NCBI GenBank assembly: GCA_016703335.1
Contig: JADJCG010000010.1
Location: 62,001 to 126,000, forward strand
Origin: Caulobacteraceae bacterium
GTDB taxonomy: Bacteria; Pseudomonadota; Alphaproteobacteria; Caulobacterales; Aquidulcibacteraceae
Length of the DNA: 64,000 nucleotides
Direction of reading: 5' to 3'
The notes under the pieces were generated by a model that worked only from the letters and a program-made list of their open reading frames with translations, was not told the DNA's origin and ran no database searches. How positions within the stretch are numbered: the stretch's first letter is position 1; each line of letters starts with the position of its first letter. This document shows positions 28,590 through 37,725 of the stretch, one piece after another. Position numbers and translations under genes: made by a program.

Positions 28590-29393
28590 TCAGTTGGACG
28601 GCAGCGGCTGAGCAGGCACGTCGATCGTAGGGTTTGGTCCACGCGCGTTTTCTAAGCTCTCACGCACAAAACGATCCAGGCCCTCGTTCACAAGCGTTTG
28701 CGCTTCCTGGACCGAAGGCATCGTGCCGTCTGCGCCTGGCGCATACGACTCGACGATAATTCGTTCGAACTCAGCACGATCCAAGACCGTTGCCGGTGAA
28801 CGTTGCACGGGCGCGACTCCTAGTTGCGGATACTTGCTCTCTAACATGTGCTGCACGCGTGCCTCGTCGGAGAAGTCGAGCGTGTAGGCATAGTAGGTGT
28901 TACGTTGTGACGGGTTGAGCGTGAAGAGCGCGTTCAACACGCGATCGCTCATGCCGGGCAGCGCGCGGACGTTGATGTCGTCAATGCGCAAGGTGCCGAT
29001 GTTGACGACCTCGCCCGGCGCTACATTGAACTCATCGAACCAGTACGCGATCATTGGCAAATTACCGGTGACATCCGAGCCATAGAGACTGCCGGTGAGA
29101 ATGCGATAGCGGCCGGGTGGAACGGCGACCATGTCTGGGCCCGCATTCACCCAGTTGTCGCCCCCATGCATCGAGACGCCGTACATCCGGCGCGTGTCCA
29201 CATTCATGAAGCGGACGCTCGCGCCATACATGCCGGCATATTCCCGGTAGGACATGATGATCGCGGACTGGTCGCCCTCGCGGATCATCCCCATTTCGGC
29301 GACGCTGAGTGATGGCTCGGTGGCGCACGCGGCCAGTCCGAAAAACGCTGTGGCGGCGAACACGGCTCGCGCAATCTTCTTGTAAAGCGACAT
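28590..29393 (-). CDS. Lipoprotein of unknown function
   Basis: The protein starts MSLYKKIARAVFAATAFFG and has a lipobox LAACATEP, so Cys is lipidated after export. The mature part (about 240 residues) is rich in Tyr and Asn, with RYRILTGSLYGSD and MIAYWFDEFNVAPGEVVNIG suggesting a beta fold. The internal ATG 29393 has GGAGGG seven bases upstream and is preferred to 29435. No family recognised. It is divergent from the trpG leader. Confidence 0.72.
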   Translation of the reverse strand: MSLYKKIARAVFAATAFFGLAACATEPSLSVAEMGMIREGDQSAIIMSYREYAGMYGASVRFMNVDTRRMYGVSMHGGDNWVNAGPDMVAVPPGRYRILTGSLYGSDVTGNLPMIAYWFDEFNVAPGEVVNIGTLRIDDINVRALPGMSDRVLNALFTLNPSQRNTYYAYTLDFSDEARVQHMLESKYPQLGVAPVQRSPATVLDRAEFERIIVESYAPGADGTMPSVQEAQTLVNEGLDRFVRESLENARGPNPTIDVPAQPLPSN

Positions 29394-29456
29394 ATGACCC
29401 TCCCCCGCGGATGTTGCGTTTCTTCGATAGCACAAGTCCGAAACGGCGAAACTGGC

Positions 29457-29483
29457 TTGCAGCGCGGTCTATTCCGGTAGACT
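29457..29483 (+). promoter_or_regulatory. Possible trpGDC promoter
   Basis: TTGCAG (29457-29462) and TAGACT (29478-29483) are spaced by 15 bases, shorter than ideal. A start of transcription about 7 bases after the -10 box would fall at or next to ATG 29492, giving a leaderless leader peptide. Confidence 0.35.
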
Positions 29484-29491
29484 AATCGGGC

Positions 29492-29542
29492 ATGCTCTGG
29501 CCCTGCCCCCTGACGCGATGGCGCGCGAACGAACGCACCTAA
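29492..29542 (+). CDS. Candidate Trp leader peptide
   Basis: A 16-codon frame reads MLWPCPLTRWRANERT and holds two Trp codons. It lies 34 bases before trpG. There is no clear ribosome site, but the possible -10 box 8 bases upstream would make the message leaderless, as is known for the trp leader RNA of Sinorhizobium. An inverted repeat (29527-29557) overlaps its end. Two Trp codons in so short a frame is suggestive, not proof. Confidence 0.42.
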   Translation: MLWPCPLTRWRANERT

Positions 29543-29557
29543 CCACTTTGTTCGTTC
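29527..29557 (+). promoter_or_regulatory. Inverted repeat in trpG leader
   Basis: GAACGAAC (29527-29534) and GTTCGTTC (29550-29557) form a perfect 8-bp stem with a 15-base loop. The left arm overlaps the last codons of the candidate leader peptide. A second smaller stem GCCC/GGGC (29559-29562 with 29570-29573) spans the trpG ribosome site. A GGCCC at 29499-29503 could pair instead with GGGCC at 29570-29574. No U-run follows, so control of translation is more likely than termination. Confidence 0.4.
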
Positions 29558-29576
29558 AGCCCAGAGAGCGGGCCTC

Positions 29577-30152
29577 ATGATCCTCGTCATCGATAATTAC
29601 GACAGCTTTGTTTATAACCTCGTCCACTACGTCGAGGACTTCGGCGTGCGCGCTGAAGTCGTCCGCAACGATGCGCTGACCGTTGCTGACATTCTGAAGA
29701 AAAAGCCAAAGGCGGTGATCCTTTCGCCCGGCCCATGCACGCCGAAAGAAGCCGGCATTTGCTTAGAGCTTCTCGCAAAGGCGCCCGACGATCTGCCGAT
29801 GTTTGGCGTGTGCTTGGGCCACCAGGCGATGGGTCATGCCTTCGGCGGCGATGTCGTCGGGGCGCAGGAGATCATGCACGGCAAAGTGTCGGAGGTGACT
29901 CACCACGATCGCGGGCTTTTCCGTGGGCTGCCCTCCCCGTTTCGCGCCACCCGCTATCATTCACTCGCCGTGAAGCGCGCAACCTTCCCGGCGGAATTGA
30001 ACATCGACGCTGAAACGGCCGACGGCGAAGTAATGGGCCTATCGCACAAGACCCGGCCAATATTCGGCGTGCAGTTTCACCCGGAGTCGATCGCATCCGA
30101 GCACGGGCATGCGATCGTCGGCAACTTCCTGGATGCGGCGGGCTTGCGATGA
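29577..30152 (+). CDS. trpG: Anthranilate synthase component II (glutamine amidotransferase)
   Basis: TrpG supplies ammonia from glutamine to TrpE. The 191-residue class I glutaminase has the nucleophile Cys79 in FGVCLGHQAMG and the His-x-Glu pair in VQFHPESIASEHG. It starts MILVIDNYDSFVYNLVHY, a typical TrpG/PabA start. Its stop overlaps the trpD start (ATGA). The same subunit may serve PabB as well, as in many bacteria; no pab gene is seen here. Confidence 0.95.
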   Translation: MILVIDNYDSFVYNLVHYVEDFGVRAEVVRNDALTVADILKKKPKAVILSPGPCTPKEAGICLELLAKAPDDLPMFGVCLGHQAMGHAFGGDVVGAQEIMHGKVSEVTHHDRGLFRGLPSPFRATRYHSLAVKRATFPAELNIDAETADGEVMGLSHKTRPIFGVQFHPESIASEHGHAIVGNFLDAAGLR

Positions 30153-31159
30153 GCTTGGCAGCCACCATCGGGGCTCTGCGCGATAGCGCATCGGTCCAAG
30201 CTTCCGACATCGACGGCGCATTTGCCGAGATTATGGATGGCGCGGCAGCGCACGAGGACATCAAGCAGTTTTTGACGCTGACGATGCCGTTGATGGGCCA
30301 TGCGCCTTTAATCGCTGCCGGCGCGCGCGCCTTGCGATCGAGAATGGTGCGCGTGAATGCGCCCGGGGGCGCTATCGATGTCTGCGGCACAGGCGGCGAT
30401 GGCGCGCATACGTTGAATATTTCGACGGCGGTTGCGTTCGTTGTCGCCGGCTGCGGCGTAGTCGTGGCCAAACACGGTAACCGCGCGATGAGTTCGAAAT
30501 CCGGTGCGGCCGACGTGTTGGAAGCGCTAGGCGTGAAGCTGACTGCCGACCTCGCCACCATCGAGCGTTCATTGCGCGAGGCTGGCTTGGCGTTTCTCTT
30601 CGCGCAAACTCATCACCCTGCAATGCGCCACGTCGCACTAGCGCGCCGAGAACTCGGCAAGCGAACGATCTTCAACCTGCTCGGGCCTCTCTCCAACCCC
30701 GCTGGTGTGAAGCGTCAGCTCATGGGCGTGTTCATCGCTGACTTTATTGAACCCGTTGCTGGAGCACTAAGCGAACTCGGTTGCGAAAAGGCCTGGGTGG
30801 TTCACGGCGCCGGAGGATTGGACGAACTTTCCGCCCAACACCGCGAGGCCAACAACGTTGCTGTGCTGGACGCAGGCAAGGTCACCCTCGTGCGCGCAAG
30901 CGTCAACGCTGAGATCAATGCAGACATCCGCGGCGGCGCGGCGGCCGAGAACGCCGCAGAGATGCTCGAACTGCTGCATGGCCGCGGACGGCCTGGCCAT
31001 CGCGCAGCGGTGGTTCTGAATGCAGCGGGCGCGCTCGTCGTGGCAGGCAAGGCGGTCGACGTTGTCGAAGCGTGGCCAATGGCGGAGCATTCGCTTGACA
31101 GCGGCGCGGCGCGTGAAGCGCTCGAAAAGCTTGTAGATGTAACGCGGAGCGCAACGTGA
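30149..31159 (+). CDS. trpD: Anthranilate phosphoribosyltransferase
   Basis: TrpD joins anthranilate to phosphoribosyl pyrophosphate. The 336-residue enzyme has the PRPP site DVCGTGGDGAHTLNIST, KHGNRAMSSKSGAADVLE, and RRELGKRTIFNLLGPLSNPA. It is complete and coupled by four-base overlaps to trpG and trpC. Confidence 0.96.
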   Translation: MSLAATIGALRDSASVQASDIDGAFAEIMDGAAAHEDIKQFLTLTMPLMGHAPLIAAGARALRSRMVRVNAPGGAIDVCGTGGDGAHTLNISTAVAFVVAGCGVVVAKHGNRAMSSKSGAADVLEALGVKLTADLATIERSLREAGLAFLFAQTHHPAMRHVALARRELGKRTIFNLLGPLSNPAGVKRQLMGVFIADFIEPVAGALSELGCEKAWVVHGAGGLDELSAQHREANNVAVLDAGKVTLVRASVNAEINADIRGGAAAENAAEMLELLHGRGRPGHRAAVVLNAAGALVVAGKAVDVVEAWPMAEHSLDSGAAREALEKLVDVTRSAT

Positions 31160-31935
31160 GCGTGTTGGACCGGATCATTGCCTACAAGCGCGACGAAGTG
31201 GCGGCGCGGAAGGTTGCCCGTTCACAATCGGAGCTCGATGGTGCGATCCGCCGCCAAGGCCCTGCACGCGGGTTCGTTGAGCATTTGCTTGAAACTCCAG
31301 GCCCTGCCCTCATTGCCGAGATCAAAAAGGCGAGCCCGTCCAAAGGCGTCATTCGTGCGGACTTCGATCCGCCGGGGTTGGCGCGCGCCTACGATGAAGG
31401 CGGCGCGTCGTGCCTTTCAGTGCTTACGGATGCGCCAAGCTTTCAAGGCCACGAAGACTATTTGGTCGCCGCGCGCAAAGCCTGCGATCTACCGGCGCTG
31501 CGTAAGGACTTCATGATCGATGAATGGCAGATCGTCGAAAGCCGCGCGTTCGGCGCCGACGCCATCCTCATCATCATGGCGGCCGTAGATGACGCACTCG
31601 CGTCAGATCTCAACGATGCTGCAGAAACGTTCGATATGGACGTGCTGGTCGAAGTTCACGACGAAAGCGAGATGGCGCGCGCGCTGCGGCTTGGCTTCAA
31701 ACTCATCGGCATCAACAACCGATCGCTCGCTACGTTCGAAACCGATCTCGCCGTGACAGAGCGTTTAGCTGCAATGGCGCCGAAAGACATATTGCTCGTC
31801 TCCGAGTCCGGCATCTTCTCGCACGCAGACATTGCCCGCCTCAGCGCAGTTGGCGCCCGTGCGTTTCTCGTGGGCGAGAGTTTGATGCGCCAAGAAGATG
31901 TTGAAGCAGCGACGCGCACACTACTTGGCCGTTAA
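31156..31935 (+). CDS. trpC: Indole-3-glycerol phosphate synthase
   Basis: TrpC closes the indole ring. The 259-residue TIM barrel has the catalytic motif LIAEIKKASPSKGVIR, the LRKDFMID strand, GINNRSLATFETDL and VSESGI. It is not fused to TrpF here, and trpF, trpA and trpB are not in the window. It starts within the trpD stop. Confidence 0.96.
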   Translation: MSVLDRIIAYKRDEVAARKVARSQSELDGAIRRQGPARGFVEHLLETPGPALIAEIKKASPSKGVIRADFDPPGLARAYDEGGASCLSVLTDAPSFQGHEDYLVAARKACDLPALRKDFMIDEWQIVESRAFGADAILIIMAAVDDALASDLNDAAETFDMDVLVEVHDESEMARALRLGFKLIGINNRSLATFETDLAVTERLAAMAPKDILLVSESGIFSHADIARLSAVGARAFLVGESLMRQEDVEAATRTLLGR

Positions 31936-31946
31936 CTAAACTGGAC

Positions 31947-31976
31947 TTGACCAGTGAAGCGGAACGGATATAGAAC
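31947..31976 (+). promoter_or_regulatory. lexA promoter with overlapping SOS box
   Basis: TTGACC (31947-31952), a 16-base spacer and TATAGA (31969-31974) form a good sigma-70 promoter. GAAC-N7-GAAC at 31962-31976 is the complement of GTTC-N7-GTTC, the alphaproteobacterial LexA box, and overlaps the -10 element 31 bases before the lexA start. LexA would repress its own gene here. Confidence 0.85.
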
Positions 31977-32006
31977 GCCACATCGTTCACCATTTGGTCC
32001 CCAGTC

Positions 32007-32681
32007 ATGCTGACAGCGAAACAAAAAGAACTGCTGCTCTACATTCACGAGCGGATCAAAGAGACAGGCGTTTCGCCATCGTTCGATGAAATGAAAGAGG
32101 CGCTGGATCTGGCGTCCAAGTCCGGCATCCACCGGCTCATCACGGCGCTCGAGGAGCGAGGCTTCCTGCGCCGCCTGCCCCACCGGGCCCGTGCGCTGGA
32201 AGTGCTAAAGATGCCCGATAGCGCCGCGACAGCAGCCCCGCCCAAGGGCCGCCAATCATTCCGCCCCTCAGTTGTCGGTGAAAGCCGCAGCAATGGCGCC
32301 AACAGCATCCCGATCCTGGGCCAAATCGCCGCCGGTGTGCCGATCGAAGCCATCCAGTCGGAAGTCGGCCGCATCACGCCGCCGGAGGATTTGCTCGGTT
32401 CAGGCGATCACTTCGCACTGGAAGTCCGTGGTGACTCGATGATTCAGGCCGGCATTCTCGACGGCGATGTTGTGATCATTAAACGCTCAGAGACGGCCGA
32501 TAGCGGCGATATCGTCGTGGCTTTGGTCGACAACGAAGAAGCGACACTGAAGCGGCTGCGCAAGCGCGGCAACTCGGTTGCGCTGGAAGCGGCGAACCCC
32601 GCTTACGAGACGCGGATTTTTGGCCCGGATCGCGTGCGCGTTCAGGGCAAACTCGTAGCAATGATCCGCCGCTACTCGTAA
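32007..32681 (+). CDS. lexA: LexA repressor
   Basis: LexA represses SOS genes and cleaves itself when RecA filaments form. The 224-residue protein has an N-terminal winged helix (MLTAKQKELLLYIHERIKE to RGFLRRLP), the self-cleavage bond Ala109-Gly110 (QIAAGVPIE), and the S24 peptidase pair Ser144 (GDSMIQAG) and Lys182 (ATLKRL). Its own SOS box is present. It is convergent with comEC, with 7 bases between the stops. Confidence 0.97.
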   Translation: MLTAKQKELLLYIHERIKETGVSPSFDEMKEALDLASKSGIHRLITALEERGFLRRLPHRARALEVLKMPDSAATAAPPKGRQSFRPSVVGESRSNGANSIPILGQIAAGVPIEAIQSEVGRITPPEDLLGSGDHFALEVRGDSMIQAGILDGDVVIIKRSETADSGDIVVALVDNEEATLKRLRKRGNSVALEAANPAYETRIFGPDRVRVQGKLVAMIRRYS

Positions 32682-32688
32682 GCGGCGC

Positions 32689-34911
32689 TCACTCCCCTTC
32701 TGCATTTCTGGTTTGAGGCGTCCACGGGCGACGGATGTCCGCTGTCCAAGCGCGCGCGATGCGTGGGCCGAGCGGCGTCTCCGTGATGGTCGCGCCACCC
32801 GACTGCGCGATGCTATCCTGTGTGATCAAAGCTGCGAGCTGACAGCGGCTAGCGTAGTCCGTTGGCGTTTCGGTCTGGGCGACGACGATTCCGTTGGTGA
32901 CGCATCCCTGTTCGAGCGCCGCTGCATCACGTACGAGGAACATCGCGCGCGATGGCGTTTGCCACCGGCAAAAGCTGTCGCTGCAAGTTTCGGCAGGCGC
33001 CAGGCGTTCGATCTCGGCTGGCGAGAGTCCAAGCGTGGCGCCTAGCCTGTCGCGAGCGTAGGTCGAGCGACGGCTGTTGCTGAGGAGCGTCCAGTGGCCG
33101 TTGTCGCGCACGTAGACCGCGCGCAAATCACTGTCGAACGCCGCAATCGGTTGAGGGGCTCCGAGATACACCGCAACGCTTGCGACAAGTATTGGCGCGC
33201 CTATCCAACGCAAGCCACCGCGCCACAGGCAAGCACACAAAAGCGCTGCGACGCAGAGGATGAACGCCGCGGCCGGCGGTTTTGGGACCGCCTGGACGGC
33301 CTCGGGACGCTCGCGAAACGTCTGGGCGATGGCCGCGATGAGATCGAGCGCGCTGGCCATCACCTGCAGCGGATTATCCGCGAGACCGAATGGCGCGAGC
33401 ACTGCCGCGGCAACAGCCGCCGGTGCGACGAGAAATGAGAGTATCGGCTCCGCGAGGAGATTCGACGGCAGCGAATAGAGCGAAAAACGCTGAAAATGGT
33501 ACATGGCGAACGGATCGGTCGCGAGGCCCGCGACGACCGAGATGAGCAAAACGGCGCCCACGGCGCGTGTGCTCCATTGCATAAAACCGATGATCGGTCC
33601 CGGCGTCGGCAAAGCCGGCGCGTGCGTAGCGCGGCTCAGCAACTCAAAGAGAGCCACCAAAGCCATCGTTGCCGCGAAAGACATCTGGAAACTCGCGTCG
33701 AGGACCGATTCTGGAAACAGCAAGATCACGATGAACGCTGCGAGCGCGAGGCCCCGCATCGAAATAGCGGGCCGATCAAGAAGGATCGCGCCGAACGCCA
33801 CGGCAGCCATGATGAAAGATCGCAACGCAGGCACGTTGATGCCTGAAACGATTAGGTACGCGCCAACAGCAATGAGCGCGCCTACGGCGGCGATCTTCTT
33901 GACCGGAAAGCGCAACGCAATTGGCGAGATCAACGAAAACGTCCAAAGCAACGTCGCAAACACGAGGCCGCCAACGATGCTCATGTGAATGCCTGACACC
34001 GAGAGCAAATGCCCGAGACCGGCATTGAAGAGCAGTTCGTTTGTATCGCGGTCGACGGCGCTGCGATCTCCTGAAATCAGCGCCGCGGCTATGCTGCCTC
34101 CGCGTCCGGGCACGAGGCTCTGAATTTCAGCAGACAAGTCGGCACGCATCGCGGCAAGATGCAAACGCTGGCGATCGAACCACGACGCTGGCGGTTCGAA
34201 GTCCGCAGGACGACAGCGACCGAACGAAAAACCCGTAGCGCCGAGGCGTTCGAAGTAAGCGCGCCGCGCGAAGTCGTAAGCGCCGGGCGCCATCGGGCCT
34301 GATGGCGGGCCGAGAACGCCGAAACACCGAGCGGCGCGCCCAGGCGTGAGCAGTCCAGCTTCACTGACAGACATGCGCGCATACCGTGGCGGCTCGTCTA
34401 CGCCCTCGATCGAACGCACCAGCAAGCGCAAGCGTGGCCCGTTATCGTTCGCGTCATTGGCAATCACCCAGCCTTCGACTGCGCGCGGCTCCTCGGACGT
34501 AGCGAACGCAGGCTGCGCTACGCTTTGCGTCCGGACCTGAGCGGCAATAGCCCCGAGGGCCGCGGCGGCGAGCAGTGCACACAGCCCGCCAAGCGCCTGC
34601 CGCAATCGCACCTGCCAGCCCGTTGGCGTCGCGTGAGGCATAGCCGCAAGCGCCACGGCCGCAGCGAGCCCAAACACAAACGCCGCACCGCCAAGCCAGA
34701 CCGGCGGATCAGTCGGCGCGAGCATCCAGCCGGCGCTGCCGGCAATCATCGCGGGCGGAAGCCAGAGGACCCAACGGTCGCGCTGAAGCGCCCAGAGATC
34801 GCTCAGGGCGCGGCTAGGAGAAAACGCGGATCGCGTGCTACCACGCGCGCGTTTTGACCACCCTGAATTCTCCCCGATGAGCGTCGTCACACGCTTCGCC
34901 CCTTCCCCCAC
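32689..34911 (-). CDS. comEC: ComEC/Rec2 family DNA uptake channel
   Basis: ComEC proteins carry single-stranded DNA through the inner membrane in competence. The protein has a DUF4131-like N-terminal region with paired helices, then the Competence domain (GHLLSVSGIHMSIVGGLVF, VPALRSFIMAAVAFGAILL, FQMSFAATMALVALFELLSR). The C-terminal soluble part (about 150 residues) lacks the HxHxDH metal site of the metallo-beta-lactamase domain found in longer members. The start is uncertain: 34911 overlaps the divergent gltX start at 34877, so a start below 34860 is more likely; the next ATG is 34749. Confidence 0.88.
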   Translation of the reverse strand: MGEGAKRVTTLIGENSGWSKRARGSTRSAFSPSRALSDLWALQRDRWVLWLPPAMIAGSAGWMLAPTDPPVWLGGAAFVFGLAAAVALAAMPHATPTGWQVRLRQALGGLCALLAAAALGAIAAQVRTQSVAQPAFATSEEPRAVEGWVIANDANDNGPRLRLLVRSIEGVDEPPRYARMSVSEAGLLTPGRAARCFGVLGPPSGPMAPGAYDFARRAYFERLGATGFSFGRCRPADFEPPASWFDRQRLHLAAMRADLSAEIQSLVPGRGGSIAAALISGDRSAVDRDTNELLFNAGLGHLLSVSGIHMSIVGGLVFATLLWTFSLISPIALRFPVKKIAAVGALIAVGAYLIVSGINVPALRSFIMAAVAFGAILLDRPAISMRGLALAAFIVILLFPESVLDASFQMSFAATMALVALFELLSRATHAPALPTPGPIIGFMQWSTRAVGAVLLISVVAGLATDPFAMYHFQRFSLYSLPSNLLAEPILSFLVAPAAVAAAVLAPFGLADNPLQVMASALDLIAAIAQTFRERPEAVQAVPKPPAAAFILCVAALLCACLWRGGLRWIGAPILVASVAVYLGAPQPIAAFDSDLRAVYVRDNGHWTLLSNSRRSTYARDRLGATLGLSPAEIERLAPAETCSDSFCRWQTPSRAMFLVRDAAALEQGCVTNGIVVAQTETPTDYASRCQLAALITQDSIAQSGGATITETPLGPRIARAWTADIRRPWTPQTRNAEGE

Positions 34912-36269
34912 AGGCTACCTCCATATCGGAGGCGCGCGCACGGCTCTTTTCAACTGGCTGTTCGCGAAGAAGATGGGCGGCAAATATTTGCTGCGGATCG
35001 AGGACACAGACCGCGCTCGCTCCACGCCGGAAGCCATCGAGGCAATTGTGGAGGGTATGGAATGGCTCGGCCTGAAGCATGACGGCCAGACAATCTACCA
35101 ATTCGCGCGCGCCGAACGTCACCGCCAGGCCGCCGAGGCGATGATCGCGCGGGGGGCCGCGTTCCGCTGCTACGCAACGGCGGAAGAAGTCGAAGTGCTA
35201 CGCGCCGAGGCGCACGATGAAGGCCGCGCGATCCGTTCGCCCTATCGCGATGGCAAAGCGCCGCCGTCGCCGGATGCGCCGTTCATGGTCCGCCTGCGCG
35301 CGCCGGATGAAGGCGAGATGGTGAATGCCGACCTGATCCAGGGCGACGTGCGCGATCAAGGCGCGCGACATCGACGACCTCGTCTTGCTGCACGCCGATG
35401 GCAATCCCACCTATATGCTCTCGGTGGTCGTGGACGACCACGACATGGGCGTGACGCACGTGATCCGCGGCGACGACCACCTGACCAACGCGGCCCGCCA
35501 GATCCCGATCTTTCAGGCGATGGGCTGGACGCCGCCGCTGTTCGCGCACGTGCCGCTGATCCACGGCGAAGACGGCAAGAAGCTCTCCAAGCGCCACGGC
35601 GCGCAAGCCGTCCACGAATGGCGCGACATGGGCTATCTGCCCGAAGCGATGAACGCCTACCTCATGCGCTTGGGCTGGAGCCCCGGCCACGATGACATTT
35701 TGACGAAAGAGGAAGCGGTCGCGCAGTTCGAGATCGGCCAGATCGGCAAAGCGCCATCCCGGCTCGATTTCAAGAAGCTCGACTCGGTCAACGCGCACTT
35801 CCTGGCGCTGGCCGATGACGCGCGGCTCACGCCTTGCTGGTCGAAAGCACGATCGAGGCGCGTGATGGCGCGCCGCTTTAGCGACGACGCGCGGATGCGT
35901 TGGCGCGCGCGGTTCCGGTGCTGAAAAAGCGGGCAAAGACTTTGCCGGATTTGGCAGAACCAATCGGCCTTTCTGCTGGCGAATCGCCCGCTCGCGCTTG
36001 ACGAGAAGGCTAAATAGTTGCTCAAAGACGACTTCAAGGCGCGTTTGCGGCGCCTGCGCGCCAAGCTCGCGGCTGAGCCCATCTGGGACAACGCCGCGCT
36101 CGGCAGCGCCCTTAAGGCTTTCGCTACCAGCGAGGGCGTTGGCTTAGGGCAAATCGGCCCCGGTCTGCGGGCGGCGCTTACGGGCGGCAGCCCAGCGCCT
36201 GACTTAGGCCAAGCATTGGAATTGTTGGGCCGCGAGGAAGCGCTGGCGCGCATCGCGGATCAAGTTTGA
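34877..36269 (+). CDS. gltX: Glutamyl-tRNA synthetase, several frame breaks and one in-frame stop
   Basis: The N-terminal class I signature is TRFAPSPTGYLHIGGART and the KMSKS-equivalent is KKLSKRHGAQAV. ATG 34877 (MSVVTRFAPSP) is clear. The frame breaks near 35354 (an extra G before IKARDIDDLVLLHADG), near 35833, near 35880 and near 35983. TAG at 36015-36017 stands between EKAK and LLKDDFKARL, where CAG would be expected. The anticodon-binding domain then reads normally to 36269. Read as one gene it has the usual length. This could be a decaying second copy, since many alphaproteobacteria have two gltX genes, but errors are also frequent nearby. Confidence 0.88.
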
Positions 36270-36281
36270 GGAAGACGGCAC

Positions 36282-37588
36282 ATGGATAGCAAGCTGACGA
36301 AAAAACCGGCCGCGACCATCACGGTCAACAACAAGCAGCTTGAATTGCCGGTGTATGGCGGATCAGTCGGTCCCGACGTGATCGACATCCGCAAGCTCTA
36401 CGCCGAAACCAACGTCTTCACCTACGATCCGGGCTTCACCTCCACGGCCTCGTGCGAGAGCCAGATCACCTATATCGACGGCGACGAGGGCACGCTGCTC
36501 TATCGCGGCTACCCGATTGACCAGCTCGCCGACAAATCAAATTTCCTCGAGGTCTGCTATCTGCTGCGAACGGCGAACTGCCGAACAAGACGCAGCTCGA
36601 TAAGTTCACGCGCGACATCACCTATCACACGATGCTGCACGCGCAGTTCGATCGCTTCTTCGAAGGCTTCCGCCGCGACGCGCACCCGATGGCGATCATG
36701 GTCGGCACGGTCGGTGCGCTGGCCGCGTTCTACCACGACAGCACCGATATCAACGATGCGAAGCAACGCACGATCGCCAGCCACCGCCTGATCGCAAAAA
36801 TGCCCACGATTGCCGCGCGTGCGTTCAAGTACTCGATCGGTCAGCCGTTCGTGAGCCCGCGCAACGAACTCGACTATGCGTCGAACTTCTTGCGCATGTG
36901 CTTTGCGGTGCCGGCCGAGGAATACAAGGTCAATCCGGTGCTCGCGCGCGCGATGGACGTGTTCTTCATCCTGCACGCCGACCACGAGCAAAACGCCTCG
37001 ACCTCGACCGTGCGTCTCGCGGGCTCGTCGGGCGCCAACCCGTTTGCGTGTATCTCCTCGGGCATCGCCTGCCTTTGGGGCCCTGCTCACGGCGGCGCCA
37101 ACGAAGCAGCGCTCAACATGCTCGAAGAGATCGGGCACGTGGACAACATTCCGGAATTCATCCGGCGCGTGAAAGATCCGAACGACGACATTCGCCTGAT
37201 GGGCTTTGGTCACCGCGTTTATAAGAATTACGACCCGCGCGCGAAGGCGATGCAGAAGCTCTGCCACGCCGTGCTCAAAGAAGTCGGCGCCGAGGATAAT
37301 CCGATCCTGAAGGTCGCGATGGAACTCGAAAAGATCGCGTTGAACGACGAGTACTTCGTCAGCCGCAAGCTCTATCCGAACATCGACTTCTATTCGGGCA
37401 TCACGCTGCGCGCGATGGGCTTCCCGACCTCGATGTTCACGGTGCTGTTCGCGGTCGCCCGCACCGTCGGCTGGATCGCGCAATGGACCGAGATGATGGA
37501 AGACGAGAGCCAAAAGATCGGCCGTCCGCGTCAGGTCTACACCGGCGCGCCAAAGCGCGATTATGTCGAGCGCGCCAAGCGGGGATAA
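36282..37588 (+). CDS. gltA: Citrate synthase, one frame break
   Basis: GltA condenses acetyl-CoA and oxaloacetate. The protein is a type II enzyme of about 435 residues, with catalytic His motifs GPAHGGANEAA and GFGHRVYKNYDPRAK, and the Asp in NIDFYSGITL. A missing base near 36569 shifts the frame in the middle of CYLL / NGELPNKTQLD. All other parts are intact. It begins 12 bases after gltX on the same strand. Confidence 0.95.
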
Positions 37589-37725
37589 GCGCGAGAAACC
37601 GCACCGCGCTCCCCCATTCTGCCTAGTCTAAACGGGTTCTGCGGGGTCTATTCAGACGCCGCTCATTGAGCCGCGCGCGTAATGTGCGCGGTTTGGGAAC
37701 CAAGGCCCAGAAAGGGAGGGCTTTC

